Source: Shimia sp.
GTDB lineage: Bacteria > Pseudomonadota > Alphaproteobacteria > Rhodobacterales > Rhodobacteraceae
Direction: 5' to 3'
NCBI RefSeq assembly: GCF_022448905.1
Contig: NZ_JAKVCW010000006.1
Location: 62,001-126,000 of the forward strand
Length of the DNA stretch: 64,000 nucleotides
The notes under the pieces were generated by a model. It was not told the origin of the DNA and did not search any database. It saw nothing but the letters and a program-made list of their open reading frames with translations. The position numbers and the translations under genes are program-made. The first letter of the stretch is position 1, and each line of letters begins with the position of its first letter. Positions 10,592 through 19,402 of the stretch are shown piece by piece.

Positions 10592-13500
10592 TCTGCCGCC
10601 CTCCGCGCCGCGCGTTTGGGCAGGTCTTTCTCCGCCGCCGCAATCACCTTTTTCATGCGGGTTGCCAGTACCCGCACGTTGGGTTCCAGCACCATGCTGT
10701 CATGATCGCCCGGCACCTCAAACACCTGCACATCGGGCACCCATTGGCTCCAGTCATTGTCTTGGAACACATAGGCGCGGTCGGCGTCCACCAAACGCCC
10801 GTCGCCCATGTCCCATTTGCCCACCAGCGGCGGACGGAACAGCACCAAATTGCCCTGCCAAGCGTGCATCGGGTATTGCGCCACAGCCCGCAGGAAAGCC
10901 GCCTCGATATCGGCATCATGGAACTGCTGCCCCTGCGCCTCGGCTTCGGTTTCCTCTGTCGGGCGACGCTTCTCGATCTCCCAGGCAATGCGGTTTTTGG
11001 CCCAGATCAACGGATAGGCCGCGCCTTTGGATTTGAGCTCTTGCATCTGGATGCGCATCCGGTCCTGGCGCGACAGCGGGCGACGCACAGGTAAGGGCGT
11101 ATCAAGCATCGCCACCAGCGCAACCTCGTCGCCGTGCGCCTCTAGCTGTCGAGCAATCTCATACGCGGTGATGCCGCCCCCGGAGAAACCACCCAACAGG
11201 TAAGGCCCTTCAGGCTGCACCTGTTTCATCTCCGCAATGTAATCCGTGGCCGCCTCGACAAGGTCATCATGCGGCGCGGCATCGCCAAACAGGCCGCGCG
11301 CTTGCAGGCCATAGAATGGCCGATCCGCACCGATCAGATGCGCCAGATGGCGCAGGTTCAACACGTTGCCAAACATGCCCGCCACCAGGAAGAACGGCGT
11401 GCGGTGCCCGCCTTCACCCTGATGCATCGGCACCAGATGGGTGAATCGGCTTTGCGGACGCGCCTCTGACTCCGCAGGACTATCCCCAGTCGCAACCTCC
11501 CCCAGCGCCGTGTCACCTACCCGCTCCGCAATCATCGCGGCGCAGGTTTCAATGGTGGGTGCCTCAAACAGCACCGAAATCGGGAACTCAATCGCCCAGG
11601 CCTTTTTGACCATGGCAAACAGGCGCACTGCGATCAGGCTGTGCCCGCCGAGATCAAAGAAACTGTCGCGGATGCCAACCAGCTCCACGCCCAGCAAATC
11701 CTGCCAGAAGCCCGCCAACGTGCGCTGAATATCGGTTTCCGGCGCGACATAATCGGTTTCCAACTCTGGCCGCTCAAAGCTCTGGCTTGGCCCATTGTCC
11801 TCATCCGCGCCCGCCTCGGCCTGTGCAATCAAGGCTGCCAGATCCAGCGAGGAGATCACCACCTGCGACCGGTCCCCGCGCAGCGCGGCTTCAAACAGAT
11901 CGGCCCCCATGTCCGGCGGAATGCCTTGAGACAGATTGTGCGCCAGTCGCTCTTCGGCGGTGGACAGCGGCGCTTGCGCCTGCGCGTCTTCGTCAAAGGT
12001 GACTTCTGCCTTGCTCAACGGTTGCGCCTTGGCAAAGCCCGCGGCGGTTTCCACCTGCCGCAACGACAGGCCTTTGACCTCAATGCTCACTGCGCCATTG
12101 GCATCGGACAGCACCACGTCAAACCGGGCGGAGCCAGCATCGCTGCTGCCCTCGACCAAGGTCACATGGCTCATCACCTCGGCGGGCAATGCGCCATGGC
12201 GAACCAGCCGGTCATAGCCCACGGGCACCCACAAATGCTCCTGCGCATAGCCGGGGATCAGGTCCATGGCCCAGCCAGTGGCGATGTCCAGCAGGCCAGG
12301 GTGCAGCTGCAAGCCGTCGCCGTCAAACTGCGCGTCCAAACTCAGCCGCGCGAGGCCCTGTTGCGCCCCAAGCGCGGTTTCGCGCAGCACTTTCCAACGC
12401 GGCCCAAAGCGCATGTGCGCTTCTTGTGGGGCGCTCAATGCCGCGCCAAAGCCGTTCTGCTGCACCGGGCAGTCCGCCTTGAGCGCGTCCAGATCCAACG
12501 CCGCCGGCGCACCGGATCGCACCGGTGCCAGCCGTGCCTCGGCGTGGGTTTGCCAGCCGGGACGGCCGTCAAAGCTCACCGCTGTTTGCACCTCAAACCG
12601 ATAGCCTTCATCCGAGCGGATCAGGCGCAGGCGCATCTCCGTGCCGCTGTCGCTCACGCGCATCGGGCGCAGGAACAGCAGGTCATGTATCGCGAAGGGT
12701 GCGCTCTCGCCCTGCGCCTTCAGCGCCTCATAGGCCAAGGAAATGTATCCGGTGCCGGGCATAACCGCGTCGCCATCCAGCGTGCGGTGCTCGTCCAAAA
12801 TCCAATCTTTGGCAGACAGGCTTGCGGTGAAAATCCGGTTGCCCTGTGCGTCAAATCCCGCGCCTTGCAGCAGCGGATTGTCGATCGCCTCAGTCGGCAC
12901 ATCGACAACATGGCCCTGCCGTGCCGCAACCGCCTCGGCGGCCATGCCAACCTCGGCCCAAAGACCCCAGTTGATCGCCCGCACGCGGGTTTTGTCGGTT
13001 TGACGCGATTGCGCGTAGGCGTTCAGATAGGCGTTGGCGGCGACATAATCGATCTGCCCTGCCGGTGCGGTGGCCGTGGAAGACGACGCAAACAGCAACA
13101 GCCAATCCAGACTGCCATCCGGGAATAGTTGCTCGAGCACCTGCGTACCGTGCAGCTTGGGCGCCAACACATCGTCGATGCCCGCCGAGGTTTTGGCCAG
13201 CAGTGGCCCGTCGTCGATCACACCGGCGGCGTGGATCACGCCGTTGATGTCGCCAAAGGCCTCGCGCGCGGCATCTATAGCCTCCGCCATTTCATCCACG
13301 TTGCACACGTCTGCCGCCAGCGGCAGCACCTTGCCGCCCAGGCTTTCCAGCCGCTCCACCGCGCGGATGCGTTGGGCCACGCGATCATGCGGCGCGTGCC
13401 CTCGCAGGTAATCGCCCCACTTCTCGCGCGCCGGCAAGCCTTCGCGGGCCAAAAGCACCACGTTGGCGCCGGCGCTTTGGATCATGCGCTCCGCCAGCGT

Positions 13501-16500
13501 CAGGCCAATGCCGCCAAAGCCACCGGTGATCAGATAGGTGCCGCCGTCTTTGAAAACCGGCATCTCCGCGCCGTCCATCGCCACCTTGCGATAGCCGCGC
13601 TCAAACCGTTTCTCCCCCCGCCAGGCCGCGATCTGCCCCCGGGGGGCGGCCAGAATGTCTTCGAGCAGTTTGCCCACCAACCCACCGCGCGCTTTCTTCG
13701 CGGGTGGCTCCACATCCAGCAGGGCGCAAGTCACGCCGGGCAACTCCCGCCCAATCACCTGCACCGCGCCCAGCACCGTGGATTTCTCCGGATAGGGCAG
13801 CGCCTCTTTGCGCACCTGCACTGCGCCAGAACTCACCGTGGTGATGTGCAAAGGCGTGGGGAGATTCTCGTCGCTCACCGCTTGCGCAAGGAAGAACAGG
13901 CTCATCAGCCCCTGTTCCTGATTGCGGTGGAAAAAGCTCGACCCCGGACGGTGGCTTTCATTCTCGGTCAGCAGCCACAAATGCACAACGCGATCCGGCA
14001 CGCGGCCTTTGCTCATCAAGCTGTGAATCAGCGCGTCATACCCATCGCGCCCGCGTTCCGGCGCCAGTGCGTAGCTGTCCGGGCCGGTCTCGGCAAAGGC
14101 GTCGCCAGTGGTCACGGTCACCACATCCTGACCCGCGTCGCGCAGGCGGCTGGCCAGCGCCGTGCCAGTGCCGCCTTGGTCAATAAAGATCAACCAGCTG
14201 TGCTTTTCCGCGTCGCTCAGCTCGGTCTCGATATCAATCTCACATTCCGCCAACCGTGGAGTCCACACCGGCGCATAGCTCCAATCCGCTGTGTCCTCGA
14301 GCCGCATCAACAACTCGTCTTGCGCCTCAATCTGACCCTGACCCGGCTCAATGAAATAGCGGCTGCGTTGGAAGGCATAAGTCGGCAGCACCACCTTTTG
14401 GCGCGGGACGTCCCCCCAATATTGGTCAAAGTCCACATCGACCCCGCAGGCCCAAAGCTGGCCCAAGACGGTGAGGAAATAGGCATCATCGCCAATGTCA
14501 TCTTCTGGGTGGCGCAGGGAGGACAGAACTTTGTCGGCCTTCACCTGTCCGTGCATTTTTACCAGCGACGACAGTGCCTTGCCCGGGCCGACCTCCAGAA
14601 ACACCCGCCCGCTTTCCTGCGCGAGGGTGGTGATGCCGTCGGCAAAGAACACGGTGTTGCGCAGGTGCCCAACCCAATACTCGGGATCGGTCGCTTCGCT
14701 GTCGAGCAACGTGGCGCCCGTGCGGTTGGAAATGATCGGCAGGCGCGGCGCGTGAAGCTGAATTGTGCGCAGGTAATCCCCGAACCGTCCCAGTATCGGC
14801 TCCAACATACGCGAATGTGCGGCGATGTTGATCGGCACGCGCTGCGTTTCAGTCTCCTGATCCGCCAGCTTGGCCGCCAAAGCATCCAGCGCCTCATCCG
14901 GCCCGGACACCACGGTCAGCGCAGGCGCATTCACCGAGGCAATATCAATCTCGTCGCTCAGGTGGGTTTCCACTTCGGCCAATGGCAGCGGAATCGACAA
15001 CATCCCGCCCGCCGGTACCGTGTCAAACAGCTGCCCGCGCAGCTGCACCAGCCCCAGACAATCCTCAAACGACATCACACCGGCCAAACAGGCCGCTGTG
15101 TTTTCGCCCATGGAGTGGCCCACCAGCGCGGCAGGTTTTACGCCCCAACTCATCCAAAGCTGCGCCAGCGCATATTCCACCATCATGATCAGCGGCAGTT
15201 GCAGGCTGGGTTGTTTCAGACGCTCCTCAGCCTCGGCAACAGCCTCCCCTTCGGCCAGCCACAGCGCGCGCAATTCCTCGCCGCCTTTGCCCGCCAAATG
15301 GGCAAATCCGCGCTCCATCCACTCTTCAAAGACCGGTTCGGTCTCAAACAGATCGCGCCCCATGCCCACATACTGCGCCCCGCCACCGGGGAACATGAAG
15401 ACCACTTCCGGCGATTCCGCCTCAGCCGTGTGCGTGAACACCCGCCGCAGATTGCCGCTCTCCAGATAGTCCGCCGCCTGTTCATGGCTCTCCGCCACAA
15501 CCACACGTCGTTTCTCAAACGCCCGCCGTCCGTTCAGCAACGTATGTGCCACATCGGCCAGCGGCTGTTCCGGATTGGCCTGCAGATGCGCCGCGAGGTT
15601 GGCCGCATTGGCGTCCAGCGCCTTGGTCGAGCGGCCCGACACCGCAATCAGTTGAAACGGCCAGTCGCTCTCTTGGCTCTCGGCCCGCACTGGCGCTTCC
15701 TCGACCACCACATGCGCATTGGTGCCGCCCACGCCAAGGCTGTTCACCCCAGCCCGTCGTGGCCCTTTGTGGCTCTCCCACGCCCGCAAGCTGGCGTTCA
15801 CCGCAAACGGGCTGCTCTCAAAATCAATCGCCGGATTGGGCTTCTCAAATCCTAGGCTTGGCGGCATCTCTTTGTGGTGCAGCGCCAAAGACGTCTTGAT
15901 CAAGCTCGCCGCCCCAGCTGCCGTGTCCAAATGGCCAATGTTGGTTTTCACCGAGCCAATGCGACAAAACCCGGTCTCCTCGGTGGTTTCGCGAAACGCC
16001 TCGGTCAGGGCCGCCACCTCAATTGGATCGCCCAAATATGTCCCGGTCCCGTGGCACTCGATGTAATCCACCGTGTCCGCGGGCACATCCGCAATCGCCA
16101 AAGCATCGGCGACCGCCGCCGCCTGTCCGCCCACGGATGGTGCCAGATAGCCCGCTTTCTCAGAGCCATCATTGTTGACCGCAGAGCCTTTGATGACGGC
16201 CCAGATGTGATCGCCCTCGGCAATCGCATCCTCCAGCCGCCGCAACACAACCACACCTGCGCCGGAGCCAAACACGGTCCCCTGAGCGCGATGGTCAAAG
16301 GCGTGGCACTCGCCGTCCGGGGACAGGATTTCGCCATCCTCAAACACATAGCCGCGCCCATGGGGCAACTCGAGGGTCACCCCCCCAGCCAGCGCCATGT
16401 CGCATTCGCCGTTCAGGATCGACTGCGCGGCATAATGCACCGCCACCAGCGACGTCGAGCAGGCGGTCTGCAATCCAAGGCTTGGCCCATTCAAATCCAG

Positions 16501-17022
16501 AATGTGGCTCAGCCGCGTGGTCATGAAATCCTTGTCGTTGCCCGTATGGCGCAACAAGAACATGCCGGTGCTGTCCACCAGATCGCGGTTGGAGCAGATG
16601 TTGAAATAGAAATAGCTGCCCATTCCGCAGCCGCCAAACACCCCAATAGGACCGCCGAAGTTCTCCGGCATATGGCCCGCGTTTTCGAGTGCCTCCCAGC
16701 TCACCTCTAGAAACTGGCGGTGCTGCGGGTCCATGATCGCGGCCTCTTTTGGCGACAGCCCAAAAAACTCCGCGTCAAAATCGGCAAAGCCGTCCACTGT
16801 GGCGGCGGCGGGCACATAGTTGCGATGCGCCATCTTGGCCCGGCTCTCGCCATTGGCCAGAAGCTCGTCTTCACTCAGCTTGCGGATGGAACGGATGCCG
16901 TTGCGCAGGTTGTGCCAATACTGATCAATCCCGCCCGCGCCGGGCAGGTGGGCCGCCATGCCCACAATTGCAATATCCGTCTCTGCGACCGGTTGGTCCG
17001 TCGGGCTTGTCACCACATCCAC
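10588..17022 (-). CDS. Type I polyketide synthase, KS-AT-KR-DH-ACP-TE
   Basis: A 2144-aa single-module PKS. The ketosynthase (about 13-440) has Cys188 (TACSTS), His324 (ECHGTGT) and His364 (NIGH). The acyltransferase (about 540-830) has GHSMGE with Ser637 and AAHSRM near 734-739. A structural Rossmann half (about 915-1100) precedes the catalytic KR (TYLITGGFGGIG at about 1163, with Ser/Tyr in FASSSTATAP and QIDYVAANAY). A DH-like double hotdog (about 1400-1655) has His1412 and Asp1579. The ACP carries Ser1795 (LGGHSL). The thioesterase (about 1875-2130) has GFSGGG Ser1947, Asp1974 and His2107. Start is GTG at 17022. KR before DH is not the usual cis-AT order. Product probably a short reduced or unsaturated acyl group released by the TE; chain length unknown. 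Confidence 0.93.
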   Translation of the reverse strand: MDVVTSPTDQPVAETDIAIVGMAAHLPGAGGIDQYWHNLRNGIRSIRKLSEDELLANGESRAKMAHRNYVPAAATVDGFADFDAEFFGLSPKEAAIMDPQHRQFLEVSWEALENAGHMPENFGGPIGVFGGCGMGSYFYFNICSNRDLVDSTGMFLLRHTGNDKDFMTTRLSHILDLNGPSLGLQTACSTSLVAVHYAAQSILNGECDMALAGGVTLELPHGRGYVFEDGEILSPDGECHAFDHRAQGTVFGSGAGVVVLRRLEDAIAEGDHIWAVIKGSAVNNDGSEKAGYLAPSVGGQAAAVADALAIADVPADTVDYIECHGTGTYLGDPIEVAALTEAFRETTEETGFCRIGSVKTNIGHLDTAAGAASLIKTSLALHHKEMPPSLGFEKPNPAIDFESSPFAVNASLRAWESHKGPRRAGVNSLGVGGTNAHVVVEEAPVRAESQESDWPFQLIAVSGRSTKALDANAANLAAHLQANPEQPLADVAHTLLNGRRAFEKRRVVVAESHEQAADYLESGNLRRVFTHTAEAESPEVVFMFPGGGAQYVGMGRDLFETEPVFEEWMERGFAHLAGKGGEELRALWLAEGEAVAEAEERLKQPSLQLPLIMMVEYALAQLWMSWGVKPAALVGHSMGENTAACLAGVMSFEDCLGLVQLRGQLFDTVPAGGMLSIPLPLAEVETHLSDEIDIASVNAPALTVVSGPDEALDALAAKLADQETETQRVPINIAAHSRMLEPILGRFGDYLRTIQLHAPRLPIISNRTGATLLDSEATDPEYWVGHLRNTVFFADGITTLAQESGRVFLEVGPGKALSSLVKMHGQVKADKVLSSLRHPEDDIGDDAYFLTVLGQLWACGVDVDFDQYWGDVPRQKVVLPTYAFQRSRYFIEPGQGQIEAQDELLMRLEDTADWSYAPVWTPRLAECEIDIETELSDAEKHSWLIFIDQGGTGTALASRLRDAGQDVVTVTTGDAFAETGPDSYALAPERGRDGYDALIHSLMSKGRVPDRVVHLWLLTENESHRPGSSFFHRNQEQGLMSLFFLAQAVSDENLPTPLHITTVSSGAVQVRKEALPYPEKSTVLGAVQVIGRELPGVTCALLDVEPPAKKARGGLVGKLLEDILAAPRGQIAAWRGEKRFERGYRKVAMDGAEMPVFKDGGTYLITGGFGGIGLTLAERMIQSAGANVVLLAREGLPAREKWGDYLRGHAPHDRVAQRIRAVERLESLGGKVLPLAADVCNVDEMAEAIDAAREAFGDINGVIHAAGVIDDGPLLAKTSAGIDDVLAPKLHGTQVLEQLFPDGSLDWLLLFASSSTATAPAGQIDYVAANAYLNAYAQSRQTDKTRVRAINWGLWAEVGMAAEAVAARQGHVVDVPTEAIDNPLLQGAGFDAQGNRIFTASLSAKDWILDEHRTLDGDAVMPGTGYISLAYEALKAQGESAPFAIHDLLFLRPMRVSDSGTEMRLRLIRSDEGYRFEVQTAVSFDGRPGWQTHAEARLAPVRSGAPAALDLDALKADCPVQQNGFGAALSAPQEAHMRFGPRWKVLRETALGAQQGLARLSLDAQFDGDGLQLHPGLLDIATGWAMDLIPGYAQEHLWVPVGYDRLVRHGALPAEVMSHVTLVEGSSDAGSARFDVVLSDANGAVSIEVKGLSLRQVETAAGFAKAQPLSKAEVTFDEDAQAQAPLSTAEERLAHNLSQGIPPDMGADLFEAALRGDRSQVVISSLDLAALIAQAEAGADEDNGPSQSFERPELETDYVAPETDIQRTLAGFWQDLLGVELVGIRDSFFDLGGHSLIAVRLFAMVKKAWAIEFPISVLFEAPTIETCAAMIAERVGDTALGEVATGDSPAESEARPQSRFTHLVPMHQGEGGHRTPFFLVAGMFGNVLNLRHLAHLIGADRPFYGLQARGLFGDAAPHDDLVEAATDYIAEMKQVQPEGPYLLGGFSGGGITAYEIARQLEAHGDEVALVAMLDTPLPVRRPLSRQDRMRIQMQELKSKGAAYPLIWAKNRIAWEIEKRRPTEETEAEAQGQQFHDADIEAAFLRAVAQYPMHAWQGNLVLFRPPLVGKWDMGDGRLVDADRAYVFQDNDWSQWVPDVQVFEVPGDHDSMVLEPNVRVLATRMKKVIAAAEKDLPKRAARRAAE

Positions 17023-17047
17023 CTGCTATTCCATTACGCCTTCGTCG

Positions 17048-17068
17048 GTCCCCTTCTGATAGGGGGAC
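17048..17068 (-). promoter_or_regulatory. Leader hairpin upstream of the PKS start
   Basis: A perfect 6-bp inverted repeat, GTCCCC / GGGGAC with a 9-base loop, lies 26 bases upstream of the PKS GTG. It would be in the 5' leader of the PKS mRNA if transcription starts upstream. It may affect translation or stability. No T tract follows, so it is not an intrinsic terminator. Confidence 0.3.
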
Positions 17069-17120
17069 TCTTACACTTGGCTTAAAGATAGAATCCCATC
17101 GGACCAGTAGGAAGGTGAAA

Positions 17121-18488
17121 TCAGGGCAAATTGAGGGCAGAAAGCTTAACAATCGCGCTCTGATATAGCCAAAAGGCAAGGCCGCCTATGCCAATGCCCA
17201 CGGTCCAAAACACCGCATCATGGCGCGCATCCCAGGCATCATGTGCCCGCGCCAGACAGACCACCGCCGGATAGGCCAGCACCATCGCCAATCCCTGTCC
17301 CAGCAAGGCACCGGTGAGGCCATACTGGCTTGCTCCGATCATCAGGCCCACCATCATGAGCGCCGCCCGTGTCGCGGCCAACAGGAAGAAACCACGGCTG
17401 TCCCCGGCGGCCAAAGCGGCCTGGTCGTAGGTCAGGGCAATCACCTGCGGGATTTGCATCACCGCCAAAAGCACCACCACCCCCCCGGCCAGCGCATAGC
17501 GCGGATCATAGAGCGCGGCGACCAGCCAGACGCCGATCAAGGCAAACAGCGTCAAAAGTCCCATCAACCCGCCGCTCAAGAGCATGCGCATCTTGTGCAA
17601 TTTGGCGCGGTTCTCGGCGCTCTCGCTTGGGGGCTTTTCGCGGTAGATCGGGATCATGATCCGCCGCATCAACATCCCGCCCAGCAACAGCGGGAAGGAT
17701 GCCAGGAAGTAGCCGATGTTGTAGACCCCTAGCGCGCCAAGGCTGAGGTGTTTGCCCAGCACAATTTTGTCACCTTGAGACAGCAGAAAACCGGCGGCGG
17801 TGGAGAGGAAAATCCACTTGCCAAAGTGGATTAGTTCTCCGGCGGCGGGCTTGTCCCAGCGCGGCTTATTGATCGCGCCGGGCAGGAAAATATAGTAGAA
17901 AATCAACTGCATGACCGTGGTGGTCACCGCATTGGCCACCAAGGCCCAGACCGATCCCGTGGCCCAGGCAATGGCCACGCCGACCACCAGTCCTATCACT
18001 TGCGCTGACAGGTCGATCATCGTGATCCGCCCCAGCGCAAGGTGCCGGTTGGCGCTGTCTTTTTTGGTGGGGAACAACCCCATGATCAACAGGGTCAGGC
18101 CGACCACCGGTAGAATCTCGGCCAGCTCCGGCGCGTCATAAAACGCCGCCGCTGGCACAGCCAAGGCCCAGGTCAGGATCAGCAGGAACACGCCGCGCAA
18201 CACCTGGATGGTCCAGGCGGTGTCGAGGAAGGCGCGATCCTCGCCGCGTTTGCTTTGCAGGATCGACTGGGTCACGCCCATGTCCGACAGGTTGGACAGC
18301 CCCTGCAAGAAGACCCAAACAAGGCTCATCAGGCCAAAAGCTTCTGGAAAGAGCAGGCGAGTGAGGATCAGGTTGGAGGCCAGTCGCAGCGCTTGAGACC
18401 CGCCATACCCAAGGATGGTCCAGCCGCCACTGCGAATGGCGCGTGCGGCAAGCGAATTGCCCTGCGTGAGGCTTTTGAGGCGGCTCAT
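17121..18488 (-). CDS. Wzx-like polysaccharide flippase (MOP superfamily)
   Basis: A 455-aa polytopic inner-membrane protein with about 12-14 helices. It begins with the family-like stretch SLAARAIRSGGWTILGYGGSQ, has LILTRLLFPEAFGLMSL early on, and ends with a hydrophobic pair. This is the Wzx/PST group of the multidrug/oligosaccharidyl-lipid/polysaccharide exporter superfamily, which moves undecaprenyl-linked repeat units across the inner membrane. Its ATG overlaps the stop of the upstream GT2 gene (18485-18488), and it lies 98 bp ahead of the PKS. It completes an inner-membrane Wzx/Wzy/Wzz set. No outer-membrane Wza-type gene is present in the window. Confidence 0.88.
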   Translation of the reverse strand: MSRLKSLTQGNSLAARAIRSGGWTILGYGGSQALRLASNLILTRLLFPEAFGLMSLVWVFLQGLSNLSDMGVTQSILQSKRGEDRAFLDTAWTIQVLRGVFLLILTWALAVPAAAFYDAPELAEILPVVGLTLLIMGLFPTKKDSANRHLALGRITMIDLSAQVIGLVVGVAIAWATGSVWALVANAVTTTVMQLIFYYIFLPGAINKPRWDKPAAGELIHFGKWIFLSTAAGFLLSQGDKIVLGKHLSLGALGVYNIGYFLASFPLLLGGMLMRRIMIPIYREKPPSESAENRAKLHKMRMLLSGGLMGLLTLFALIGVWLVAALYDPRYALAGGVVVLLAVMQIPQVIALTYDQAALAAGDSRGFFLLAATRAALMMVGLMIGASQYGLTGALLGQGLAMVLAYPAVVCLARAHDAWDARHDAVFWTVGIGIGGLAFWLYQSAIVKLSALNLP

Positions 18489-19309
18489 CTTCCGCGCTCC
18501 CAGGCACTGGATTTCTGGGGCGAAAACTTCACCACAATCGAGACCGCCGCATAAACTGCAAAGCCCAACGTATCGCGCACCATCATGGTTAGTTTTGTGC
18601 CTAAACTGAGGGTGAATTTATCGTCGTTTTGCAGCAGGTCCGGGAACCGTGCCTTAATTTCGTCTACACCTGCGTTTTGGCGTCGCCGAACTTTGACCAA
18701 GGCGGCGAATCCCTCAACCAGCGGCCAGTCATAACCCGCTTCGGTGCCGATCCGTTCTTCTGGCGTGAAGTTCAGCCGCACAAAGGTGTCGTCCGAAATG
18801 ATACCGGGAAACTCATCCCAGCGCGCGCGACCGGCGGCGTTCACCGCAAACAAGCCAGCCCCCGGCACGCCGTGAGTGATGAAAGGCACTTTGCTGTAGG
18901 TGCGTGCATAGGCCCGCGTAGCCCATGTCTTGGCGCGCGGCAGTCGCAACTTGCCGCTGGCATATCGTGGCGCATCTGTGTTCAGCGCTTCGGCAATTTG
19001 TCCCATCAGAGCTGGGTCGACCCGAACATCGGCATCCAGATAGGCGCGGGTGCCAAAATTGGCAGCGTCATCGGCGGCATTGAGCGCGCCCATTTTGCCC
19101 AAAGCGGGCAGGTCCAGAACCGTGAGGCTCCAGCCTTTGTCTTTAGCTTGTGTACGGAAGCCCTCGGCAATCTGCACCGTGTCGTCCTCACAGCCATTGG
19201 CCGCCACCACAATCTGCGCCACCGCTGGCCCGTCAGAGGCCAAAACGGCTTCCAAACAAGGGCCGATATGGGCGGCCTCATTGTTGGCCGGAATGAGAAT
19301 GCTCAACAC
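18485..19309 (-). CDS. GT2 family glycosyltransferase with C-terminal membrane segment
   Basis: A 274-aa GT-A glycosyltransferase beginning MLSILIPANNEAAHIGPCL, the classic GT2 start. It has VVAANGCEDDTVQIA for the nucleotide site, LGKMGALN, and the metal-binding acidic motif AYLDADVRV near residue 93. A hydrophobic segment close to the C-terminus (about residues 243-262) suggests membrane attachment. The 3' end overlaps the flippase start by ATGA. It probably adds a sugar to the lipid-linked repeat unit. Linkage and donor are unknown. Confidence 0.87.
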   Translation of the reverse strand: MLSILIPANNEAAHIGPCLEAVLASDGPAVAQIVVAANGCEDDTVQIAEGFRTQAKDKGWSLTVLDLPALGKMGALNAADDAANFGTRAYLDADVRVDPALMGQIAEALNTDAPRYASGKLRLPRAKTWATRAYARTYSKVPFITHGVPGAGLFAVNAAGRARWDEFPGIISDDTFVRLNFTPEERIGTEAGYDWPLVEGFAALVKVRRRQNAGVDEIKARFPDLLQNDDKFTLSLGTKLTMMVRDTLGFAVYAAVSIVVKFSPQKSSAWERGR

Positions 19310-19402
19310 GGAAATGGCTCGCCTCTGACGTCACGTTTGGCGCAACCTATCAGATCGGCTAGGGTCGGGGCAGGGGGATTTCCCTTTCACATCAACCCTG
19401 TG

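Noticed and set aside
13129-15855. 908-codon open frame on the plus strand opposite the PKS
   Set aside because: It is the antisense of AT and KR domains that carry perfect catalytic motifs; its product is His/Gln/Arg-rich with no domain, as expected from GC-rich mirror frames.
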